DNA of 64,000 nucleotides from Bacteroidota bacterium (GTDB lineage: Bacteria; Bacteroidota; Bacteroidia; Bacteroidales; TTA-H9): NCBI GenBank assembly GCA_003250395.1, contig QKGM01000031.1:62001-126000 (forward strand), read 5' to 3'. A program made the translations under genes and the position numbers. The notes under the pieces are model-generated. The model had not been told where the DNA came from, did not search any database, and saw only the letters and a program-made list of their open reading frames with translations. Below are positions 8,613-17,559 of the stretch, piece by piece; the stretch's first letter is position 1; every line of letters begins with the position of its first letter.

Positions 8613-11600
8613 CTAATGAGTTAACTGCAACACTTTATGTACATCAAGCAGGGTACGCAACCGGGCTGCATCCTGTAATCCTGCTTCAGGAACAGCGGGA
8701 TCATGGAAAACAAAATTCACTGGTTCAAAGGTTATCTTGTCAAGGGTAACAGTAAACACAGATGTATCAAACACATAAAAATCTCCCTTTTGTCGAAGAA
8801 CCATCATTGATCCATCAATATTCTTACGCACAATAATTAATTCTTCATCCTCTTCTGCAATAAAATAACCCTCTTCTGCTATCTCAAAACTTTCTGAAGT
8901 AAGCCAGAATGTAGGCTTATCCCGGAAGGGAGATCCGGATGTAGGGCAAAATGTAGTGCAATTGCCACATTCATTACAAAAGTTACCAATATTGAACACC
9001 TGATAACGTTGGTTCACAGCAAACTGACCATCCGTTACAATTTCTATACTTCCATCCTCCTGCCTTACCGCCTTCTTTAAAAGCAATTCAACTGGTTCTG
9101 TCTCAAAGCCCTGATTGGCAAGGTTGGGACATACTGTAACACAAATGTTACATATTTCATCACAAAACAAACACCGTGAAGCTTCAGCCATTGCCTGTTC
9201 ATCGCTTGTAATCACCGCCTGTTGTCTACTATCTATACCTGCTGAAACAGTTGTGAATTGTCTGAAAGATTTCTTCAGTAGCAAGTCCTTTAATTCAGAG
9301 TTTCGCTGACGACTGTCAAAGAGGTTGGGAAAACGCCCACGAGTATCAGTAGCTATGCTTCTCGCTGCATTCTTTCCATCTGCCACAGCACCAACGATAT
9401 TGGCCGCGCCATTTCGTGCGTCGCCCCCTATATACACACCTTGAATTTGTGTAGCATAGCCATTTCTTTTCGTCTTCAACCGTGAAGGATCAGCCAACGG
9501 ATTGTCCAATGATTGTCCTAAAGCAGGGATTACGACATCGGCATTAATAATATATTCTGCACCACTTTCAAGTATCGTTTTTCTTCTTCCCCTTTCATCC
9601 CGGCCAGCGAAGATCGTTGCACAACACCTGATCCCTGTTACACGACCATTGATCTGAAGTATTTCAACCGGTACTGACATCTCGATCAGTTTCACCCCTT
9701 CTGCCAGAGTCGCGATAATTTCTTCTTCGTCAGCGGGCATCTCTTCACGGCTCCTTCGATAAACCAGGGTTACTGTTCCATTCAATGCCAGTGTCCGTCT
9801 GGCAGCACGTGCTACATCCATCGCTGTATTACCACCACCCACCACTACCACATGATTACTGCCGGTGCTTACCATACCATCTTTATACTGCTCCAGAAAA
9901 ACAAGTGGATTTAACACCCCTTCACTATCCTCACCCGGCAACCCTAAATGCTTAACCGAAGGGGCACCGGTAGCAATATAAACGATCTGACCCGACGATA
10001 CAAGCTCATCAAAGAATTGTCTGTCAACCTTGTGGTCATATTTAATTTCAATTCCGGATGAAATAATCCTATCCAGATCACCCTGTATGGTTTTCTCATC
10101 GATTCTGAAATCAGGAATCACGCTTGATATCATTCCACCAGCCTTTGATCCGGCCTCATACACTGTCACATTAAAACCGGCCTGCCTCAAATACCATGCA
10201 CACGACAAGCCTGAAGGGCCAGCTCCAATAACAGCCACCTCTGGCACACCGTTGAAAGGTATCGACTCAGAATGACCCTCACCCTTTAACTTTGATGCTA
10301 TATAACGTTTCACCTCACGAATAGCCAAAGGGTTATCATAGTTAATCCGTGTACAGCGTGTCTGACATTCATGATCACATATTGTACCTGTTACACCGGG
10401 AAATGGATTTGTCCGGAGAATGACTCTAAATGCCTTTTCAAAATCTCCCTTTGAAGCATAATACAAATAGCCTGGAATGTCCTGACTCGTAGGACATGTA
10501 CTAACACACGGAGCATGAATACAATCGAAAGGCATCAATTCCCTGGAAGTTTTTATAGAAGGCTCCCGGACTGCTTTATTATAGTATGTATTATGAATTA
10601 CTTCTTCAGCGTATAAGGTTAAACTGTTGTCAGGCTGAGCATCAATAAAACTGACCAGTTCAGCAAACCCTGATTCGTTAATCTTTTTTGCAATATTCTC
10701 AAGATACTGATGCATACGTGCATATCCGCCAGGTTTTAATAAATCAGAACAGACCGTAACAGGACTTAACCTGGCAGCCAGAACTTCGGCAATATTAAAC
10801 GCATCAACCCCTGCCGAGAAAGAGATATCAATATTCTCTCCGCAATCACTCTTCAATTTGCAGGCCAGCCTGATGGCCAATGGATGCAGAGCCCTTCCAC
10901 TCATATACATCTGTTTCTCTGTTGGGCTGAATGTTGTTTTAAAATTCAGACTCTCCAACGTATTGGTCAGCTTCAAACCAAAACAGAGATCAGATTCGAC
11001 AGCCGCTCCCTGTAATGATTTAATTATCCTTATCGCGTCAGGGTATTTGAGGTCATGCTCAAACGCTTCATCTGGAACAGATGTTTTAAAACCTGACCTT
11101 TCATTCAGTATTGACCTTACTTCAGAAGCACCCAATAAGGTCGGGTTCAGTTTAATAACCGTATGCAGCCGTTTCTCCCTTATCAGGTATAGGCCAATTT
11201 TCTCAATCTCATCCGGAGGGCAACCGTGCATCGTGGAGAGCGTAACATTGTCTGAAATGCGATCCGGTATCTTGAGATGGTTAATCTGAGGGTATATATC
11301 TTCTATCTCTCTAATTTTTAAAGCCTTTAATTCATGACAATCACCCATCCGGGAAAAAAAACGCTGAACATTTGACTTCAGGATGCCCTCCATGTTATAC
11401 CCTACGCTCATATTAAAGACCATAGAGTCTGATGCAATGCCCTGATAACCCAATTCATGATGCAGAAGATGAATCAGAATCCAGGCATCAAGATATTGAT
11501 TGAATGATTCTTCCAGTGTTAATTCCTGCGACCATTCACAGTTATAACCCTCATCCTGCATATCGATACAGGGTTTACTAACCGTTAACTGATCAAGCGT

Positions 11601-11858
11601 TTGAATGGTCTTTAATTCAACATATCTTGCTCCGCACAACCAGGCTCCTGCAATATTCTGAGCCAGTTGAGTATGTGGCCCTGCAGCTACACCAAGAGGG
11701 GTGTCGATAGGTTTCCCGAAACGCATGGTGGAAAGACTACCCTTATCCGGCCTGTAGAACTTCTCTGCCGGAATACCAAAAAACGCTCCCTTCCGGATCT
11801 GCGAGAGCGAAAGCGATACCAATAAACGAAAAGGAATCGGTACAAATTGATCTGCCAT
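8613..11858 (-). CDS. ygfK: YgfK-like iron-sulfur flavoprotein (putative 'selenate reductase' subunit)
   Basis: A 1081-residue multidomain oxidoreductase, the first gene of the minus-strand purine operon. The N-terminal ~440 residues resemble a dihydroorotate/dihydropyrimidine dehydrogenase-like barrel (MHGCPPDEIEKIG). A cysteine-rich helical segment (CIHAPCVSTCP, CDHECQTRC) is followed by a glutamate-synthase-small-subunit-like FAD/NAD(P)H module (VAVIGAGPSGLSCAWYLR; VVVVGGGNTAMDVARAA). The C-terminus carries two ferredoxin-like cysteine sets (CLFCDEICNICVTVCP and CNECGNCTTFCP). YgfK is named for selenate reduction in E. coli, but its conserved partners point to electron transfer in purine/urate metabolism, probably linking NAD(P)H to the FAD-less XdhD-type enzyme. 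The latter is inference. Confidence 0.85.
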   Translation of the reverse strand: MADQFVPIPFRLLVSLSLSQIRKGAFFGIPAEKFYRPDKGSLSTMRFGKPIDTPLGVAAGPHTQLAQNIAGAWLCGARYVELKTIQTLDQLTVSKPCIDMQDEGYNCEWSQELTLEESFNQYLDAWILIHLLHHELGYQGIASDSMVFNMSVGYNMEGILKSNVQRFFSRMGDCHELKALKIREIEDIYPQINHLKIPDRISDNVTLSTMHGCPPDEIEKIGLYLIREKRLHTVIKLNPTLLGASEVRSILNERSGFKTSVPDEAFEHDLKYPDAIRIIKSLQGAAVESDLCFGLKLTNTLESLNFKTTFSPTEKQMYMSGRALHPLAIRLACKLKSDCGENIDISFSAGVDAFNIAEVLAARLSPVTVCSDLLKPGGYARMHQYLENIAKKINESGFAELVSFIDAQPDNSLTLYAEEVIHNTYYNKAVREPSIKTSRELMPFDCIHAPCVSTCPTSQDIPGYLYYASKGDFEKAFRVILRTNPFPGVTGTICDHECQTRCTRINYDNPLAIREVKRYIASKLKGEGHSESIPFNGVPEVAVIGAGPSGLSCAWYLRQAGFNVTVYEAGSKAGGMISSVIPDFRIDEKTIQGDLDRIISSGIEIKYDHKVDRQFFDELVSSGQIVYIATGAPSVKHLGLPGEDSEGVLNPLVFLEQYKDGMVSTGSNHVVVVGGGNTAMDVARAARRTLALNGTVTLVYRRSREEMPADEEEIIATLAEGVKLIEMSVPVEILQINGRVTGIRCCATIFAGRDERGRRKTILESGAEYIINADVVIPALGQSLDNPLADPSRLKTKRNGYATQIQGVYIGGDARNGAANIVGAVADGKNAARSIATDTRGRFPNLFDSRQRNSELKDLLLKKSFRQFTTVSAGIDSRQQAVITSDEQAMAEASRCLFCDEICNICVTVCPNLANQGFETEPVELLLKKAVRQEDGSIEIVTDGQFAVNQRYQVFNIGNFCNECGNCTTFCPTSGSPFRDKPTFWLTSESFEIAEEGYFIAEEDEELIIVRKNIDGSMMVLRQKGDFYVFDTSVFTVTLDKITFEPVNFVFHDPAVPEAGLQDAARLRTLLDVHKVLQLTH

Positions 11859-11883
11859 GGCAACTCATTTTTCTATTGCCAGT

Positions 11884-11891
11884 CAAATTTA
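11884..11891 (-). promoter_or_regulatory. Candidate -7 element of the purine operon
   Basis: On the minus strand this reads TAAATTTG, an exact match to the Bacteroidota -7 consensus TAnnTTTG, ending 26 nt before the ATG of the YgfK-like gene. No good -33 TTTG is seen at the expected distance, so the call rests on the -7 box and position. Confidence 0.4.
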
Positions 11892-11931
11892 ATGTAAACT
11901 CGCCATTTCCGGCTACATTTTGTATAATTAA

Positions 11932-11956
11932 CTGAAAACAGAAACTGTTTTTTCAG
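11932..11956. promoter_or_regulatory. Inverted repeat in divergent purine-gene intergenic region, possible operator
   Basis: CTGAAAACAG, AAA, CTGTTTTTTCAG form a 25-bp near-palindrome (arms differ by two A:T pairs) midway between the divergent ygfK-like operon and mocA. Its location suggests an operator shared by both arms. No regulator gene is present nearby to pair it with. Confidence 0.35.
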
Positions 11957-12000
11957 TACCTTGGATCCATATTAGAAAAAATTGCTTCCTTAAATTATCA

Positions 12001-12588
12001 ATGCACAAAGCGGCAGCCATAATACTCGCAGCAGGAGAGAGCACAAGGATGGGTCGTCCGAAGTGGCAACTGCCATTCGATCAGAAGCAATGTTTCCTGG
12101 AAGCACTTATTTCTGTGTACAGGGAAGCAGGCTTCATGAAGATTGTGGTGGTTATGACCCCCGGTCAGTTACATAAATTTTCCTTCCTGAATGCAGCAAG
12201 GTCATGTATACTGATTGAGAATAATAATCCGGGAGAAGGGCGGTTAAGGTCAGTTGAACTGGGCATCTCCGCGATTGGGGATTGTTCCTGCACTTTTCTG
12301 CAAAATATTGACAACCCCTTTACAACAACCGATCTGATAAGACAGATGCTAAACCTCAGCGAGACCGCCGATTATGTTGTTCCTGTATTTAATAAAAAGA
12401 GAGGTCACCCGCTGCTCATTGGACAGGCAGTTATCAATCTGCTAAAAGCCGGACACACCGACTGCGATTTCAGGAATCTGCTTATCGGATTTTCTTACAC
12501 AGAATTGCATTACCAAGATCAACACATCCTCATAGATATAAATACTCCTGAAATATATGCCTCCTGTTTTCCATCGATTTTGAAATAG
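12001..12588 (+). CDS. mocA: Molybdenum cofactor nucleotidyltransferase, MocA family
   Basis: A 195-residue NTP transferase with the N-terminal signature ILAAGESTRMGRPKWQLPF that binds the nucleotide. MocA adds CMP to molybdopterin to give the dinucleotide cofactor used by molybdenum hydroxylases of the xanthine dehydrogenase family. Two such enzymes are encoded in this window (3309-5864 and 28844-32627), and E. coli mocA (ygfJ) lies in the same ssnA-xdhD neighbourhood. The gene starts 142 nt from, and divergent to, the ygfK-like operon. A MobA-type guanylyltransferase would look similar, but the context favours MocA. Confidence 0.8.
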   Translation: MHKAAAIILAAGESTRMGRPKWQLPFDQKQCFLEALISVYREAGFMKIVVVMTPGQLHKFSFLNAARSCILIENNNPGEGRLRSVELGISAIGDCSCTFLQNIDNPFTTTDLIRQMLNLSETADYVVPVFNKKRGHPLLIGQAVINLLKAGHTDCDFRNLLIGFSYTELHYQDQHILIDINTPEIYASCFPSILK

Positions 12589-12609
12589 ATTTCATTCTGT
12601 TTACCTTTG
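12579..12609 (+). promoter_or_regulatory. Bacteroidota promoter of ygeY-ygeW
   Basis: TTTG at 12579-12582, a 19-nt spacer and TACCTTTG at 12602-12609 match the -33/-7 consensus TTTG-N19-TAnnTTTG exactly. It overlaps the mocA stop and lies 59 nt before the ygeY ATG, so ygeY-ygeW probably have their own promoter. Confidence 0.7.
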
Positions 12610-12668
12610 ATTTTTAGTAATGTCTGGCATCTGCTCTCTGGGATGTAGTTCTTCAAAAACATATCACT

Positions 12669-13862
12669 ATGAAAAAAAATGAATTAGCCGGAAAAATATA
12701 TCAGCTTGCTGAGAAATACAGAGATTATACTGCCTCTAATCTTGCAGAACTGGTTAAAACCAAATCGCTGAGCGGAGAAGAGGGCAATGTACAGAAAGTC
12801 TTAACAAGCCAGATGAAAGAAGCCGGGTTTGATGAGATAAGGATCGACGGAATTGGCAATGTCATTGGACGCATTGGCCATGGCCCGGTTATCCTGGCTA
12901 TTGACGGGCACATCGATACTGTTGATGTCGGAAACGCTTCCAACTGGGATAAAGACCCTTTCTCGGGAGAAATTGCCGATGGATTTGTTTGGGGGCGAGG
13001 TACCGTTGACCAGAAAGGTGGTGTCGCCTCTTTTGTAACAGCAGGGAGGATACTCAAAGAAGTAGGGGTTCCTGAAAACCTTACCCTATACTGCACTGCA
13101 ACGGTGATGGAAGAAGATTGTGACGGACTTTGCTGGAAATACCTCATCGAAGAAGAGGGAATCCGCCCACACTTCGCGATCAGTACTGAACCCACCAACC
13201 TGAATATATACCGGGGCCACCGTGGCAGAATGGAAATCAGGGTAACCTTCAGGGGTATCTCTGCCCACGGCTCAGCCCCCGAAAGGGGAAAAAATGCCAT
13301 CTATATGGCTTCCCGTGCTGCGCTTAAAATTGAAGAACTGAATGAACGGCTGCGCGATGATGAGTTTCTGGGCAAAGGCTCGGTAACCATATCCGAATTT
13401 GTCAGTGGTAGCCCATCGCTCTGTGCTGTTGCCGACTATGCTCACATTCATCTCGACAGGCGTCTTACATGGGGCGAGACTAAAGAAAGTGCCGTTGCAG
13501 AAGTGGAGGAGGCAGTTAAAGGACTGGATGCAAAAGTTGAGGTACTCTGGTATGATGGAAAAGCCTTCACAGGTAAAAAGTATGGGATGGAAAAGTATTA
13601 TCCTACCTGGAAAATAGCCGAAGAGCACCCTATCGTCCAAACAGGTATACAGACCTTCAGGGAACTGTTTTCCCATGAACCACTGGTAGGGAAATGGACC
13701 TTCTCGACCAATGGTATCGCGATCAATGGAATGCATGGCATCCCAACCATAGGTTTTGGGCCGGGAAATGAAATAATGGCACATGCCCCCAATGAGAAAA
13801 CACCGGTAAGCGACCTCGTAGCTGCTTCTGCATTTTACGCGCTGTTTGCCTGTAGTCTGTAA
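12669..13862 (+). CDS. ygeY: YgeY-family M20 metallohydrolase
   Basis: A 397-residue peptidase family M20 protein. The di-metal site is visible in order: ILAIDGHIDTVDVGN (H81, D83), WGRGTVDQKGG (near D115), VMEEDCDG (Glu pair near 146-147) and HAPNE near the C-terminus. The YgeY subgroup is annotated as a selenium-metabolism-linked hydrolase and always travels with ygeW, ygfK and ssnA. In the purine/urate gene set it probably removes an acyl, ureido or carbamoyl group from a ring-opened intermediate. It shares a transcription unit with ygeW, 180 nt downstream. Confidence 0.85.
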   Translation: MKKNELAGKIYQLAEKYRDYTASNLAELVKTKSLSGEEGNVQKVLTSQMKEAGFDEIRIDGIGNVIGRIGHGPVILAIDGHIDTVDVGNASNWDKDPFSGEIADGFVWGRGTVDQKGGVASFVTAGRILKEVGVPENLTLYCTATVMEEDCDGLCWKYLIEEEGIRPHFAISTEPTNLNIYRGHRGRMEIRVTFRGISAHGSAPERGKNAIYMASRAALKIEELNERLRDDEFLGKGSVTISEFVSGSPSLCAVADYAHIHLDRRLTWGETKESAVAEVEEAVKGLDAKVEVLWYDGKAFTGKKYGMEKYYPTWKIAEEHPIVQTGIQTFRELFSHEPLVGKWTFSTNGIAINGMHGIPTIGFGPGNEIMAHAPNEKTPVSDLVAASAFYALFACSL

Positions 13863-14042
13863 ATCTTCCTCAAAAGCTGTTTTTACTGCTTTCAAAACAA
13901 ACACTTCAAATCTGGTCATAGCATATTATCTGGTGAAAAAGAAACCGGAACGACTGAAAATACTAAAATCCGTTAACCGGAATAATGAGAAGGCCTCTTC
14001 AATACCTAAGATATCACAAACCGAAAAAATAAGTTCTGCATC

Positions 14043-15233
14043 ATGCCCGAAATCCATCAACTCATCGGCAAGGTTCACGAGACAGGAGCCAGCCTTTATC
14101 AAAAAGATTTTTTTCACACCTGGCATAAAACTCCTCAGGAACTGGAACTAGTGTTGCAGGTAGCCGAAACGCTTAAATTATTATATCTGTACAACGTTTC
14201 GACGAGGTGCTTCGATTCTGGACTTGCCGTTTCCCAGTTTCGCGATAACTCTACCCGTACCCGTTTTTCCTTTGCTTTCGCTGCTAACCTGCTCGGGCTT
14301 ACTGTGCAGGATATGGATGAGCAGAAATCACAAATTGCCCACGGGGAAACCGTCCGCGAGACAGCAAACATGATCTCTTTCCTTACTGAGATTATCGGCA
14401 TCCGCGATGATATGTACCTCGGCTCAGGCCATACTTATATGAAGGAAGTAGGAGAAGCGCTCGATGACGGTTTCCGTAACGGCGTGTTGCCCCAACGGCC
14501 TGGTATTGTTAATCTGCAGTGCGATATAGATCATCCTACGCAAAGCATGGCCGATCTTCTTCACCTGATCAATGTATTCGGATCAAAAGAGGCGCTCAAG
14601 GGGAAAAAGATAGCCATGACATGGGCCTATTCACCAAGTTACGGGAAACCTTTATCGGTGCCCCAGGGGATTATCGGCCTCATGACCCGTTATGGTATGG
14701 ATGTTACCCTGGCCTACCCCGAAGGGTATGGCCTCATTCCGGAGGTTATGCAGGTAGCCGGGGAAAATGCCACCAGGTCAGGAGGAAGCTTTAACGTGGT
14801 TAACTCGATGGAGGAAGCTTTTAAGGATGCCGATATCGTCTATCCAAAAAGCTGGGCACCGTTTCATGTCATGCAGCAACGCACCGAGATGCTTCGTAAC
14901 AGAGACAGCGAGGGATTGAAAGAATTGGAAAAAGCCTGTCTGGAAAACAATGCCAGATTCAGGAACTGGGAATGTACGCGCGAAAAAATGAACCTTACCC
15001 GGAAAGGAAAAGCGCTCTATATGCACTGCCTGCCTGCCGATATCAGCAGTGTTTCGTGTAAGAATGGCGAAGTGGCAGCCGATGTTTTCGAACAATACAG
15101 AATCGACACCTACAAGGAGGCCGGATTTAAACCCTATATCATCGCGGCCATGATGTTTACAAACCGCTTCGGCGATCCCGCCGGAGTACTCGACCAATTG
15201 GTGGAAAGAGGCTTACATCGCGTCAGGCGATAA
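14043..15233 (+). CDS. ygeW: Knotted carbamoyltransferase YgeW
   Basis: A 396-residue aspartate/ornithine-carbamoyltransferase-fold protein. The carbamoyl-phosphate loop S70-T71-R72-T73 lies in QFRDNSTRTRFSF, and YMHCLPADI is the C-terminal HCLP motif. The long insertion and overall length fit the YgeW group rather than OTC or ATC. YgeW homologues occur with ygeX/ygeY and are thought to transfer a carbamoyl group to or from a purine-derived amine, releasing carbamoyl phosphate for ATP; that energy step is inference here. It is the last gene of the plus arm of the purine locus; the next gene is convergent and unrelated. Confidence 0.85.
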   Translation: MPEIHQLIGKVHETGASLYQKDFFHTWHKTPQELELVLQVAETLKLLYLYNVSTRCFDSGLAVSQFRDNSTRTRFSFAFAANLLGLTVQDMDEQKSQIAHGETVRETANMISFLTEIIGIRDDMYLGSGHTYMKEVGEALDDGFRNGVLPQRPGIVNLQCDIDHPTQSMADLLHLINVFGSKEALKGKKIAMTWAYSPSYGKPLSVPQGIIGLMTRYGMDVTLAYPEGYGLIPEVMQVAGENATRSGGSFNVVNSMEEAFKDADIVYPKSWAPFHVMQQRTEMLRNRDSEGLKELEKACLENNARFRNWECTREKMNLTRKGKALYMHCLPADISSVSCKNGEVAADVFEQYRIDTYKEAGFKPYIIAAMMFTNRFGDPAGVLDQLVERGLHRVRR

Positions 15234-15616
15234 CCATTAACTAACAGAAAATCTGCCGTTAGAATATATATACTCTAGTTATGTTTTAACATCAGGAACA
15301 CTGATAGTATCTCCCATATTACACTATTGAAAGATGAATTAGTCTTTTAAACAGGTGCCCGGTCACATCAGGCCAGCTAACCATATTGGAGGCCTTCAAC
15401 ACCGTTTGATCCGGATTCTTTTCGATGAATAACAATATGCCCAATGAGCCCATTACATCCTGATGGTGGCAGTTATCCAGTTCTGAACTGACCCCAAAAG
15501 TTAGACAAATAACTTTTGGGGTGCAATTCAACTTCCGAGGCTTTCCTTAAGCAAACTATATGGTAAAGTATTTTATAAGAGAAAAACCGCCGAACTTACA
15601 GATCTCTTTTATATGG
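15234..15616. other. Gene-poor stretch with a decayed ORF end
   Basis: Between ygeW and the accessory toxin locus. A minus-strand frame 15319-15483 encodes a credible protein tail (for example GSLGILLFIEKNPDQTV) that begins directly at the IS-like hairpin 15484-15530, suggesting a gene truncated at that point. No start of its own is seen. Confidence 0.4.
15484..15530. repeat. Short hairpin resembling IS3-family terminal repeats
   Basis: Left arm TGAACTGACCCCAAAAGTT and right arm AACTTTTGGGGTGCAATTCA are near-perfect inverted repeats around the 8-nt loop AGACAAAT. TGAACTGACCCCAAAAGTTAGACAA is the kind of end sequence I know from IS3/IS150-group elements. There is no transposase, so it is a relic or a tiny non-autonomous unit. 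Confidence 0.5.
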
Positions 15617-16111
15617 TCACTTATTCCCACACTCATTAACCAATTTCTTCAGAACAAATTTATTACTTGTATACAAATAAAGCCATTCCGGATAATCTGC
15701 GATAAGCAGAATATCTATTGCGTCATTTATTACAAACATCTTTTTAGTTTTTGCTATTTCAAATATGTTGGGAAGATTATCACAAAAGACGAAAAATAAA
15801 TGTTCGCTACAGAGGAAGTAACCATAGGGTTTCCAATACCTGTCTGTTAGTACTACTTTTGGGTCATGGTTAGCCGCTATATCAATAAATATACTATCGT
15901 TTTTTTCAACAATAGTAATACTGAAAACAATAGCTTTAGAATAATAACTACATTTCTTTAAACAACAAACTATGTCAGTAATTATTGAATCAAACTCTTG
16001 ATTTTTAGTTATTAACAAAGGTAACTCTTTATTGTATCTATTATTTTGAGAAAATAGGTCGCCATTAAAGATTAAGGGTATAATCAACAAGTATATTAGG
16101 AATGCTTTCAT
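15617..16111 (-). CDS. Hypothetical exported protein, probable immunity protein to the RHS toxin
   Basis: A 164-residue protein with an N-terminal hydrophobic signal-like segment (FLIYLLIIPLIFNGDLFSQ) and no motif I recognise. Its ATG shares a base with the stop codon of the RHS toxin gene, so it is translationally coupled. In polymorphic toxin systems the small gene immediately after an RHS C-terminal toxin is normally the cognate immunity gene, and that is the basis of the call. The signal peptide suggests that protection takes place outside the cytoplasm, unless the segment is a membrane anchor. The region is AT-richer than flanking operons. Confidence 0.5.
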   Translation of the reverse strand: MKAFLIYLLIIPLIFNGDLFSQNNRYNKELPLLITKNQEFDSIITDIVCCLKKCSYYSKAIVFSITIVEKNDSIFIDIAANHDPKVVLTDRYWKPYGYFLCSEHLFFVFCDNLPNIFEIAKTKKMFVINDAIDILLIADYPEWLYLYTSNKFVLKKLVNECGNK

Positions 16112-16965
16112 TATTTTATTTTTGGTGCTATTATTTCAAATTCTGGCAAAAGACCTGGTATAGAGTTTTTGTCAAACGGTGTGTATTTGCCGTTATTAGG
16201 AGTGAAGATGTTAAATATTGCATTTGGATGCAGTTTTTGAATCTCAGTAGCCAATCCTACATCTCCATAAGAAACCGTAGTTGTATTATTGTCATGACTA
16301 TGGTCATTACCTCTGTAAGTGTATGAGAAAAGTTGAGTACCATACAAGTGACCACCGCCATAGTCGGTGCCTTCCAGATGAGTTGTTGTTAGATAATTCA
16401 AACCATTATCACCCTCAACTCCTACCATTGACCGACTCCATTCAACTTTAGAATTTTTAGCTACAAATTCAAAAAGATTTTTTGCTTTATCATCACCTCT
16501 TACTTTTAGTACATCATATTTATACCATTTATTATCTCGTGGATCTTTTACTGACTGAGAATATTTACTATCCAAAATCCCTTTATCAACAGTTGTAGAA
16601 TTATCTTTCTTCCCATTATCCCAACTTTCTTTGGTATACAGCACATCAAAATCATCGTTTGTCTTTTCAACAAGTTGAGTATTTCCTTGTTCGTCAACAG
16701 TATAATTGTCGTCTAGTGCTCCAGTTGGATCAACACGAAGAATAGGACTATTTTGGCAATAAGAGTATGGTGAAACCCAACTTCGTTGGTCTGCCATCGG
16801 GTCAATACAATGCCACCTCCCCAGAGCCGGGTCGTACATCCTGGCCCCGTAATCGTACCAATCCAGCTTGCTCCCGGCCAGGACGTCGTCTTGCAGTTCT
16901 TTCCCGTTGTATATGTTTTTTCTTTTCAGGATAAAGTTACTGATTTTTCTCAATAATCGTGGCAT
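16111..16965 (-). CDS. Orphan RHS-core C-terminal toxin with JAMM metalloprotease motif
   Basis: A 284-residue protein. Residues ~18-82 are the end of an RHS-repeat-associated core (IYNGKELQDD, YDYGARMYDPALGRW, DPTG). Everything after the DPTG is a variable toxin-like domain. It contains H222-S-H224-x7-S232-x2-D235, an exact HxHx(7)SxxD JAB/JAMM zinc motif, with E175 (VEWSRS) as the likely upstream glutamate. The family would be a JAB-like deubiquitinase-type or peptidase toxin. The long N-terminal RHS barrel and any signal peptide are absent: only about 17 unrelated residues precede the core. The fragment is thus an orphan cassette, perhaps a donor for recombination into a full RHS gene elsewhere, or a decayed one. 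The coupled downstream gene is its likely immunity protein. Confidence 0.7.
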   Translation of the reverse strand: MPRLLRKISNFILKRKNIYNGKELQDDVLAGSKLDWYDYGARMYDPALGRWHCIDPMADQRSWVSPYSYCQNSPILRVDPTGALDDNYTVDEQGNTQLVEKTNDDFDVLYTKESWDNGKKDNSTTVDKGILDSKYSQSVKDPRDNKWYKYDVLKVRGDDKAKNLFEFVAKNSKVEWSRSMVGVEGDNGLNYLTTTHLEGTDYGGGHLYGTQLFSYTYRGNDHSHDNNTTTVSYGDVGLATEIQKLHPNAIFNIFTPNNGKYTPFDKNSIPGLLPEFEIIAPKIK

Positions 16966-17059
16966 ATGATTTATGGGGCTAAAACATGACTTAAATGGAT
17001 TAAAAGCACCCTGGTTTTTTCACGGATAAAGGCGCAATACTATTATCCGGTAAAATACC

Positions 17060-17533
17060 TCAGATCAGTCCTGTTCCCGACAAACAGATACCAAGCATCA
17101 TGATTTCCAGAGCCAAAGGCAGCAACACGCTTCGTACCAGATAGCCGGTTTCACGACGATGGGTCAGATAATTGATAAAGTGAAGCATGGAGGCTTGTAA
17201 CAGGTAAAGGGCATAAGCCATTACCACGATCAGAATGGCCTCATGGCTCATCGAGGCTGCCAATGTAACCAGAGCTGCCAGCGCGAAGGCAAGGTTTGCA
17301 AAACCTACTTCATACTGAAACGATCTGTTGCCACTTTCCCAACCAAGCCTGCGGGCATCCTCTCCGGCAAATAATACATGGGTAACAAATCCGGTCAGCC
17401 CTGAATAAATCACCGTGGACACGCTTAATATCAAAAAGGCAAGTCGGGCCTGATCAGACTCATAAAACCAGAAAGTGAGGAAGATTCCCACACCCGAAAC
17501 CAAAATCCGCGAAAGACTGAGAAATTTTACCAT
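17060..17533 (-). CDS. Small four-helix membrane protein, DUF6790-like
   Basis: A 157-residue integral membrane protein with about four hydrophobic helices and a conserved-looking central segment FQYEVGFANLAFALAALV. It resembles the family annotated DUF6790, known only as membrane proteins; the assignment is by memory of that motif. It is monocistronic, between the RHS cassette and a gene-free kilobase. No function is proposed. Confidence 0.55.
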   Translation of the reverse strand: MVKFLSLSRILVSGVGIFLTFWFYESDQARLAFLILSVSTVIYSGLTGFVTHVLFAGEDARRLGWESGNRSFQYEVGFANLAFALAALVTLAASMSHEAILIVVMAYALYLLQASMLHFINYLTHRRETGYLVRSVLLPLALEIMMLGICLSGTGLI

Positions 17534-17551
17534 GATTGTCAGATTAGTTCA

Positions 17552-17559
17552 CAAAGATA
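17552..17559 (-). promoter_or_regulatory. Candidate -7 element of the DUF6790-like gene
   Basis: Minus strand TATCTTTG, matching TAnnTTTG, 19 nt before the ATG at 17533. A TTTG lies 22 nt further upstream, slightly longer than the usual 19-21 spacing. Confidence 0.5.
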
